This document shows positions 27,183-38,230 of a stretch of DNA of 64,000 nucleotides, piece by piece. The position numbers were made by a program, and so were the translations under genes. Below the pieces are notes generated by a model. That model ran no database searches. It was given only the letters and a program-made list of their open reading frames with translations, and was not told where the DNA came from. The stretch comes from Channallabes apus (Eukaryota > Chordata > Actinopteri > Siluriformes > Clariidae), in contig CM060108.1 of assembly GCA_030522415.1 (NCBI GenBank), forward strand, positions 42,112,256 through 42,176,255. Reading direction: 5' to 3'. Every line of letters starts with the position of its first letter. Position 1 is the first letter of the stretch.

Positions 27183-30100
27183 TAGTTAAAGCTGTCAGTC
27201 ACATAAGGGGTTGTAATTAGATGTACAAACATGTCTGCACTCGACACTGCTGACAGAAACGCGTGACCTGAGCTCGGCTTGTATTAAAAATAGTCAGGGA
27301 AAGGCAGCTAATTTTACCACACTGCTGTTGAATATTCAAACCTAAATTATGTAAAGATTTCACAGGGACTGTGTATGGCAGAAGCTTCTGAAAAAGTCTC
27401 TTACCATTGTTGTCCTCATTCATGACCATAGAGACAAACATGGCCACCTGGGACTCCAGCATCCTTTGATAACTTTCAGCTGCCTGTAGAGAGACGACAG
27501 TCACAACAACAGACTTTTATGCTGAAATAATTATCACCTGCTTTGAGTAAACAACAATGTTAAATATGACATATTTTAGCTTATGTTTTATTTAATGCTC
27601 GCATTTCTAAATGTTGCACACCTCTACAGTTTAAATATGTGGCCAGATTCAAATCAAAGTGTTAAATCAACGCTGGAGATTTTACTCAACTTAGTACCAT
27701 TGAATATTACTCGGTGCATTCAAGTCAAACTGGGATTTGTGATGAAATTTCTCATTAATTACTTTCTCATAAAATTAAACCGATTGACATTTCTACTGTA
27801 AGACATTTCCACATGTTTGGGCTATTAAAGAAGGTTCTGGAAGGCCAGCGTTTCAGACATGAAGTAGTCGGTTTGATCAGACGTGAAGTCGTCAGTGCAT
27901 TAGTGTAGCCGGGGATTATATAGGGACATAAAGAGAGCTTAATCTCTCATAACTGTGTGCTGTTATTCTGCACAATCCAAAATCTTGGTTTGACTTGAAC
28001 ACCCTTTGGACAGAATAAATACCACTTTCAGCTAGGGGTGTAGGTTTGATTCTCAGGATTTTTTTTATGAAATTTAGTGAAAAAGGAAAGTATGGATAAT
28101 TGTTGATTTATAAACAAAACAAAATGTGTCATTGTTCTGTATACTCTATAAATAAAAATAAAATGATAAATGATGAAAAATAGATGTTTATTGTTGAAAT
28201 TATCTAATATCTTCTTACAATACATTAAAAGTAAAGAAATAAATTAATCAATTTTGCACCGGCACCAGGACCCGGAAGTAAGGCAGTCGCGAACCTGAAA
28301 GCATAAAAGGAAACAAGATGGCGCCGCACATCGCTCTGTCATTGAGTATGCCCATGCTATTTCGGAATCGTTCACGTGAGTATTCACTTTCTTGGGTTCG
28401 CCTTCAGACTGAGTGTGCGTTTATAGAACTAGGGTTAGATTGTGTCTTTCCTTTACTCATTCACTTTGAGATTCTTAGAGCAAATCGCGTGATTATCCTG
28501 CCCGCTCGTGTCCATCCGCGTTTGGGTTTACCATTCACGCTACAGGGCTAACTGCTAAGCTACGTCTTTCTGGTCGTCATCGGGTTAGTTCGTGACAGAA
28601 TGACAGAGCCCAGAGCAGTAAACCCAGCGGATCACGCGTGCCTATGCGATGTGGTTGACCAGCATGCTGTGCTTATCAATAAGCTAACTGGTGAGATCGA
28701 TGCTCTGCGCCGGAGTGTCCAAGATGTCACGGCCTTGCGCCGCGAGGTTGCGGAGCTTAAGCGGGAGAACGCGAGCCTCCAGGCGGCTGTTGATGGCATG
28801 GCTAAGGCGGCAGTGAGCCGTTCATCGTCTGGACGGATCACCAGAACCTGCTCACCATCCGGAACCTTAAACAACTCAACCCACGCCAGGCACGGTGGGC
28901 CCTGTTCTTCGAACAGTACGACTTCCATCTGTCGTACCGCCCGGGGTCAAAGAACACCAAGGCCGACGCCCTCTCCCGTCAGTACGAGCGAGAGACGCCC
29001 CGGGCGGACCCCATACCTGTCCTGCCACCCACCCGAATCATCGCACCCCTGCACTGGGACATGGAAACGAGGGTTCGCCAGGCACTGACCACAGAACCCG
29101 CACCAGCAGGCGTGCCGCCCGGAAGACTCTATGTCCCAACCCAGCTAAGGCCCGAAGTCCTCCAGTGTCCTCCAGTGTCCTGGTGTCCTCCGAAGGACAC
29201 CAGGGAACCCTACGAACCCTCACCTTCGTGAAACAGGCTTTCTGGTGGCCCTCGATGAGAAAGGACATCACCGAGTTCGTCCAGGCGTGCCCAGTGTGCG
29301 CCAGGGCAAAGGACACCAATCAGCCGACACCGGGGGAACTTCAACCACTTCCTGTCCCTCGTCGGCCCTGGTCGCACATTGCCGTCGACTTCATCACGGG
29401 CCTGCCGGCGTCGGAGGAAAAGGACGTAATCCTCACCATTGTGGATCGCTTCTCCAAGGCAGTGCACCTGGTGGCTCTCGCTGGTCTCCCGTCAGCTAGA
29501 AACACCGCCGAGCTGATATTGGAACATGTAGTCCGATTGCATGGGTTCCCAAAGGACATCGTCTCGGACAGAGGTCCCCAGTTCACCGCCCGGTTCTGGA
29601 GGGCTTTCTGCCGTCTGATCCATTCAACCTGCAGTCTTTCTTCTGGTTACCACCCCCAGACGAATGGTCAGACGGAGCGAACCAACCAACAGCTGGAGCG
29701 TTACCTGAGATGTTTTGTGTCGGATCGCCAACGCTCCTGGGCCCGCTACCTCAGATGGGCTGAGTTGTCCCACAACCTCCATGTGTCCTCAGCCACCAAC
29801 CTGAGCCCATTTGAGGTGTGTCATGGTTTCCAACCTCCGATGTTCGACCACCAAGAACCGGAGGTTGACGTACCATCGGCCCAACAGTTGGTTCGCCGGT
29901 GTCGGCGACTATGGCACCATGCCAACCTTGCCATCCAACGCACCAACGCCAATTATGTCATCCAACACCGCTGTCGGCACCCTCCGGGACGGTTGTACCA
30001 CGTAGGTGACAAGGTATGGCTATCCACCACACACACACACACAACCTTCACTTACACACAGAGTCACGAAAGCTGTCACCGAAATTCATTGGGCCATACT

Positions 30101-33100
30101 GCGTCACGCTAAGGATCAACCCTGTCACCTACCGGTTCCAGCTGCCTGCGGCGCTCCGGATCCACCCCATCTTCCACACCTCCCAACTGAAACCATTCAT
30201 CACCTCACCCATGGTTCCACCCACCCCCCCTGCTCCTCCCCCCCGTATCATTGACGGCAGTGCCGCTTACACCGTGCGACGGATCCTCGACTCGCGCCCC
30301 CTCGGGGCAGGGGCACCCAGTATCTGGTCGACTGGGAGGGCTACGGCCCCAAGGAGCGGTCCTGGGTCCCAGCACGCTTCATCCTCGACCCCGGGCTCAT
30401 TAGGGACTACCGTCACCGGGTATCCTCCACCCCCGGGGTCGGTCCTGGACAGGGGGGTACTGTCATGCGCACTCAGCCGCGACCGGCACCAGGACCCGGA
30501 AGTAAGGCGGTCGCAAACCTGAAAGCATAAAAGGAAACAAGATGGCGCCGCACATCGCTCTGTCATTGAGTATTCCCATGCTATTTCGGAATTGTTCATG
30601 TGAGTATTCACTTTCTTGGGTTCGCTTTCAGACTGAGTGTGCGTTTATAGAACTAGGGTTAGATTGTGTCTTTCCTTTACTCATTCACTTTGAGAGTTCT
30701 TAGAGCAAATCACGTGATTATCCTGCCCGCTCGTGTCCATCCGCGTTTGGGTTTACCATTCACGCTACAGGGCTAACTACTAAGCTACGTCTTTCTGGTC
30801 GTCATCGGGTTAGTTTGTGACAAATTTAGCAGAAAATTTAATTGAATAAACAAAGTCTCAGGTCTGGGCAAAAAGCTTGGTATCAGTGACTAAAGTGACA
30901 TTTTAACCATTTTAAATAGAGCTGCATGTGTGCACCCATAAACCGAAAACGTGTGTAAATCCATGCTCGCTGTGCATTTTAACCCCTTATTCTGTTTAGA
31001 TTTGCACTCCTGGTCTGCAGACTGTGTGATTGCCTTAGCTGCACTGTTGATTGATTGTTGACTTTGCACATTTCTACAGTGGACATCAGCATTTTCGCAC
31101 CTGTCATGGATCCGCCAAATTTAATAAGCACTAGTTTATAATATAGCACCATGAGTCTTGTATTGCACTCATAGTCTAGCTTTTTTTTTATCCCTCTTCT
31201 TTACAAAATCCTGGCAATACGCTAGACTTAACACAGATGCTGTGTTTTTTTCCTTAGCATCTAAGAACTTGTTTTGAAGTAAAATCATTGGATCGACAGG
31301 GGTTGTGAGATTGAAATAAAGCCAAGTGGTAATATCTGGATGCCATGCACTCCTTTAGGGCATTTTTAGGGCTTTGTGGGGGAACATTGTGCCCCTACTT
31401 TTGTTATGCGGAGAATGTTACTTGCCTCTATTGCAAGGAACATGAGGACCATGGCTGGCACTCCATTCTTGTGCTCTGCCTTGGAGTCGCCTTGCCAACT
31501 TAGCTATTTGAAATAAATTGCTCTGTCTCACTGCCGTACGGAGGAATTCACATCTCCTTCTGGTGACACAAAGGGTGGCACTCCCACTAAACCCTACTGG
31601 CAGAAGGCCCTAGCTGTCCATGTCATTTAGTTGCATGACCACAAATCCCATTCAACCACTGCACCACTTCATCATGTCATATGACTGTTTGCATCACTCA
31701 TCTTGTACAGCACGCATTATCCAGCTTTTGTCTTTTATTGTCGGTTATTGTCAGTGTGTACACCCTTAATTCTGTATGTTTCTGGCCCCGAGATTATAAT
31801 TCATGCAAGGTATCTAAGGATTACAGCCGCTGTACTGTTTGTGTTTTGCCGAATAACAACATGAAGCATGATGTACTGTTTCACAATGGTACGCGTAAGC
31901 TGTACAGTATCTTACTTGAAGAGAGTGTGAGACGCAATTGTCAAGGTCCATTGCTTCTTCACTCACTTCCTCTTCTCCTTTCGGTAGAGGTGTTTTGTCT
32001 TGTCTTCCACAGAAGGCGCTGTACATGGCGTGCTCCTCGATGGCATCCACCCATTTCTGTCCATACAGTTAGGACTTGTCAGTGTGAATAAATAGTTATT
32101 GATTAGATTATTACTTAAGTGCTAGAATAAAATTCCTGCTGCTTTAATTTCATGCAGACAAAAGCACATTTAGCTGCTATAACTTTGGCGTGTTGCCTAT
32201 TTTGTTGTCTGTCGGATCTTGTTCCCGCTTTTCTTGCTTTTTAAAAAAATTATATTTATTCTCAGAAGTACAGTACTGTAAATGTGCCTCTTACTGTTGT
32301 TTTTGAATAACAACATACTTCTAAGTGCTTTTTAAAAAAGATTTATTTATCATGCTTAAGATAATGTAGAGCAGTGGTTCACAACTCAGGTCATGCATGA
32401 CCCCCCCCTGGCACACTTTTTAGTGTTTATTGTCCTTAATAAAAATCCCTGTGATTCGATTAATGTGAGTAAAAATGTTATTCATTGCATTTATATATTT
32501 AATAGCTAGAATCCAGTAATTCTAACCAAATCTGATCAGAATCTGTACTGATCATTAAAAAAAGCTCATGACTTAAACAGTCACTTTACTCACTTTCCTG
32601 ATGATTTCTGGTTCAGAGCATCTAGAGGGCACTTTGAAGTGATGCACACTGCCGTCACAGCATTTGAGTGTGAAAAAGTATTTATCCCAGCCTTTTGCCT
32701 GTAAAAGAAAATATAGAATAAGAATGTGTGGAGATGAACATAAAAATAAACCGTAAAATTCAGTTAAGGCAACATTTTAAATTCCCATTTTCATAATGTT
32801 GTATTAATGTCAAAAACACATTTTGTAAATGTTTTTACTGAGTCCTAGGGGTTAGGGAGAGCAAAAAATACAAACTGAGGCCATGTTTTACTACATAGAA
32901 AACTCAAAATCCTATTGCATGTGTTAACATTTTGGCTGAAAATAATCATTTTTGTCCATGTTTTAAGCATTTAGTGTGCATTCTTCAATCCAATTTAAAT
33001 CATTCTAATTAGGTTCCAACCTAACTGTTTACATGGACGCTGATCTGATCAGATCAAAACATTGATTCAATAAAAGTCTGATTCCAACCATGATGCATTC

Positions 33101-36100
33101 ATTCATTCATCTTCTATAGGGCTTTATCCTGTATTTAGGGTCACGGGGACCTGGAGCCTATCCCAATCCATCGCAGAGCACACACACACATTTACACACT
33201 ATGGTCAATTTGGGAACGCCAATTAGCCTAATCTGCATGTCCTTGGACTGTGGGAGGAAACCGGAGTACCCGGAGGAAACCCACCAAGCACGAGTAGAAC
33301 ATGCAAACTCCATGCACACAGAGACGGGAATCGAGCCTGGCCGGGAATCGAACCCGGACCCTGGAGGTGCAAGGCGACAGTGCTAACCACTACACCACCG
33401 CGCCGCTCTAACCATGATGCAGTTCAATCCAATTCAACATTGATTGAACTGAACTCTAATATCGAATATTTTGTGTTACTTGAACAACGATTTAACCAAT
33501 CCCTCATCAGGTTACTTTTGAAGCCTGATTTAATTATGCAGTAAAAAAAAAAAAAAAAACATTAAACACACAGTCACACAACAGTTTTATAGATATCTGG
33601 ATGTAAAAAGTGGCCCGAAAATTTGACATGTGAAGTTCAGATCAAGCTGATCTGCAGCATGAGTATCAAATTCTTCTTGATATTTCATATAAAAAAAATC
33701 AATAAGAAAAGCAGGAACAAGTGATTTTTATTAAAAGGCACATTGACTGAAACATCCACCTTTACTGTGTGGCATTTTGTGTAAATAACTGGACTACTGA
33801 GAGGAAAAGAAAAAGAAAACCTTCACACCACTTTATTTTCTGTGTTACGTTTACTGTGTCTTTGCAGGAGTCTCGGGTCCAGACAGCAGGTGCTGATGGA
33901 TCATTGTAAAGTTTGGACACACACTGCTGAGCTATTATGTTCTTAAAGCACTTACCACACACTGAGCCTTCATAAGAGGCTTAATGCCCTGCCTACGATC
34001 TCCACACGCTGCATCAGACCTGTGGACACCATGGACAGTATGAAAGGAGTAGAGCTTGAAATAACATGGACATACTGTAGTAACGTGGGTTCAAATGCTT
34101 CACGAGAGTTACTCTGGTCATTAGCATAATTACAGACACATACAGTATGCAGTATTTTGTTGATTTGAATTGAATCCTGGTGGGTGTCCTCGTCTTATTT
34201 GGTTGAGCAGAGCACATGCTCACAGTTTGCTTCCAAGAATCTTAGCAATTTAACATTGATTCAACTCAACCATGATTACATTTGATTATGGATCAGTTAA
34301 ACCATGATTCAGTTTTAACATTGATTCAATTAAACCAATTTAATCAACATTTGATTAAATTTAACAAAAAAAATTTCTATTAAATCAGTGAAACTATAAA
34401 GTGTTATTTATGAAACTTTATTCAATTAACCAGTGACTCTATTAAACCACTTTAACTAAACCATGACTCTGATGCATTCCAATTAAATTAAGCCATGATT
34501 TAACTGCAATTCAATCAAAACATGATTCAATTGAACTTGGATTTAATTAAACCACATGAGTCGAAACACAGAGCTACTAAATTCAAACCTGATTCAGCTT
34601 TGCTCTGATCCCTTTAAACCCTACTGAATTAATCCCTGATTTAAATCAAACACCTGAGTTAAAGTAACCCTGGTTCAGTTAAACCCTGATTTAAAGTAAC
34701 CCTGATTCATTCATTCATTCATTCATCTTCTATACCGCTTTATCCTGTGTTCAGGGTCACGGGGACCTGGAGCCTATCCCAGGAGACTCAGGGCACAAGG
34801 CAGGGTACACCCTGGACAGCGTGCCAATCCATTGCAGAGCACACACACACACACACTCATTCACACACTATGGTCAATTTAGGAACGCCAATTAGCCTAA
34901 CCTGCATGTCTTTGGACTGTGGGAGGAAACCGGAGTACCCGGAGGAAACCCACCAAGCACGGGGAGAACATGCAAACTCCATGCACACAGAGACGGGAAT
35001 CGAGCCTGGCCGGGAATCGAACCCGGACCCTGGAGGTGCAAGGCGACAGTGCTAACCACTACACCAACCCTGATTCAATTAAACCCTAATTTAATTGAAT
35101 TTTGAATCAAATCAAATGCTGATATAATTTACCTCTTAATTAATAAAAATTTAACTGATTAAATGTAGTTTTTTTTAAATTCAGAGTAATTTTCAGTGAC
35201 AAAATGATTTCAAACAGATTATATAATAAATCAATTAAACCATAATACATCTCAGTTTATAAAATTTTGTTAATTCAGTTAATTGAGTTTGATCCAATCA
35301 AATTCTAATTACATTTATCAATCAAACCCTGAATTTAATAGTAGATCAACACTGTTTCATTTTACCTTTGATTTAAACCCCGATTCAAGTTCATTTCAAA
35401 TGAAATCAAACCCTGATTCAATTTTATGCTGATTCATATTTATTTACACACCCTGATTAGATTCAGCCATAAATCATGACTTATGGCTTTAAATCATGAC
35501 ATAATTCAATTTAACTCAATTTAACTCTTATTCAATTCAAGTCTAGTATGAATACATCCATTTATAACTTCTGATTTAACTCAATTTAATGAGTTAAATC
35601 TGAATCTCCTTTTGCTTCTATTCTTCTTTAAAAAAGAGTATTTGCGCTATACTAGACTCATATACTTACTTATATAGATAGGAAGATAGTTATACTTTAA
35701 ACTGTTGGTCATTATTCAGGGGGAATTACAGTAAATGATCCAGGACAACAAAATCTTGTTGCTTTATTTCTGATTCCTGATTTTCCCCTTATTAATCATA
35801 ATTTATTACACCCCCAGTGATGCAACCACAAATCTACAGACAAACTCATAATATCCTTGCGCAAATAAATGTTTTCCAAAAAGATGCTTAATAAAAGTAC
35901 TTACTGATTACAGTACCAGCTCACAGTCCCATTGTCCAGAACAACCCAATGGGAATTCCAGCTCAGAAAATCTGACTTCTGTAAAGAAAAAAAAAAAAAG
36001 AAAAAAAGACAAGCTGATATACAATATTTTAAACTGAATTTGCAGTATAGCACTAGAACATATCCATGGCTTTATCTGTGTCCATAAAAGTGGCCTGAGA

Positions 36101-38188
36101 TTTTTAGGCAGGTCTGACATGGAGCTACGTAAAACTCTTGGGCGCTATCTTGTGGTTGTAGCTGGGATGACTGGAGTGTTTTTTCATTTCTGCAGGAGTA
36201 TTTATGTCTGTTTCAGGTAACACGTACTGTATGTTGTATACCTGTGTTACATACATGAATATAACTGGGGAAAAGTGACTACCTTCCACAGAAATCCTTC
36301 AAACTTTCTAGCTGTGATGCATGTAGTCTTGAGGGACGAGGGAACATAAAAAACAAACAAAAAAACATTGATATTCAAGTCATTTGTCAAAACATCACTG
36401 CGTCCCTGAGATAGTGTTAAGAAGGTATTAGACAAGCAGGACATATTTACATTTTCTTGACATTTCTCCAGATAGGATCTTATCTGATCATCTTTTGCAA
36501 CATCCAACACAGACTGGCCTACGAAACAGCACAGAGACACTTCACTGTAACTGTAATATAATGCATACTGTACATCGATTATCCAATGATGAGAAATAAA
36601 TAATATATTTACATAAATAAGGAATAATTTAAGTTGATCATTTTTCCAATAACAACACATCCTGGAGTTCATTCATTCATTTCATTCATTCATCTTCTAT
36701 ACCGCTTAATCCTGTGTTCAGGGTCGCGGGGGACCTGGAGCCTATCCCAGGAGACTTCGGGCACTAGGCGGGGTACACCCTGGACAGGGTGCCAATCCAT
36801 CGCAGGGCACACACACATACACACTCACACACCCAATCACACACTACGGGAAATTTAGGAACGCCAATTAGCCTAACCTGCATATCTTTGTACTGTGGGA
36901 GGAAACCGGAGTACCCGGAGGAAACCCACCAAGCACGGGGAGAACATGCAAACTCCATACACACAGAGACGGGAATCGAGCCTGGCCGGGGAATCGAACC
37001 CAGACCCTGGAGGTGTAAGGCGACAGTGCTAACCACTACACCACCGCGCCGCCTACATCCTGGAGTGTTTATTTCAAATTATGTCACACCTTATGCCTCC
37101 ACTCTATTGACCTTTAAATTGTGTCTGGGTTCGATTCCCACCTGCGGGTCTGTGTGCATGGAGTTTGCACCCCCCCCCTCCCCCCTCCCATGCATCGTGG
37201 GTTTCCTCCGGGAATTCCAGTTTCCTCCCACAGTATAAGAAGACTGCGGATTAGTCTAATTCCTCGAATAATTCTCATTCCCGTAGTGTGTGAATGTTGG
37301 CCGGAGGTCCTACCATAGTCGTAAAAATACAATGGTAATCACTGATTGGACTACAGAGCATCCTAGATGTATGGATGGAAGTTGCTTGATAACTAAATAA
37401 ACCAAAGACTCAACTTCACAGCATAGTAATAAAAGAATTAAGCCGCATTTTCCTTGTTGTGCATTTTTAAGTTTGTTATTTGTTAGACTTTGCGCCACGA
37501 TCTACATTGCTGTTCTGATTCCAAATTTTAATACGGCAAACGTATCGAAACCTTATAATTCCTTCATAAATAATCTACAAATCTCATTAAGGACAATAGA
37601 CCGGTTTTGCACATCTGTAACCTTTCCATATGCATTACAGCGTACCGGTTTTGTTCGTTGCATTGAAGCTGGCAGCGCTCCGAACCAGCACGTCCACACA
37701 CTCCGTATGCCCCCTGCAGGCTGCAATGTGTAACGCCGTATCCCCATGTGAGTCCTTGCAGTTGACGTCTGGAGGTTTGTTCTTGTTGAGCTGTTTTAAA
37801 ATCAGGGGTAAGAACTGATATCTTTCAAATACACACAATAAGAAAGTCAGAACTCACCAACTGTGTTAGAGCACCACAATCCCCTTCTCTTGCTGCATCG
37901 AAAAGTCTCCCCTCCATCTTCCTAGCCTCTCGTCTTTCCGCAGCTGGTGCAGATAAAACAATCAGGAACAGACAGGTAGCAGGTAGCAACCCTAACACAA
38001 ATCTAGGCCACTACATATAAAAAAAAAAAAAGCACCAACCTTCGAGCATGGTAATGACTTCATCATCGTCGGTGATATCCCTGGGGGTCTGAGCACATCC
38101 GTTGAGTAGTGTGGCAGATGCACCGTACCGTAAGAGCAGCAGAACAACCTCCTGGGTATAAAAAAGTGATTTAGATCAGGGGTAAGAC

Positions 38189-38230
<42 letters not shown>

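Larger units (their letters stand above)
28255..30822 (+). mobile_element. internally deleted gypsy LTR retrotransposon
   Basis: Flanked by a 5-bp duplication aattt (28250-28254 and 30823-30827). The 3' LTR is 30461-30822 (362 bp, TGTCA...TGACA). The 5' LTR (28255-28597) has lost about 20 bases near its start. The interior keeps the first about 70 codons of gag, then joins directly to RNase H (VWTDHQN), removing capsid, protease and RT. Integrase and chromodomain remain, but in several frames. The LTRs differ at about ten sites, mostly transitions. Antisense to osbpl1a, between the exons at 31967 and 27483. Confidence 0.93.

Noticed and set aside
26854..27220. ORFs of Cys-Val or Thr-His repeats
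   Set aside because: Simple translation of a CA microsatellite; the same applies at 12771-13087, 14105-14374 and 61508-61744.
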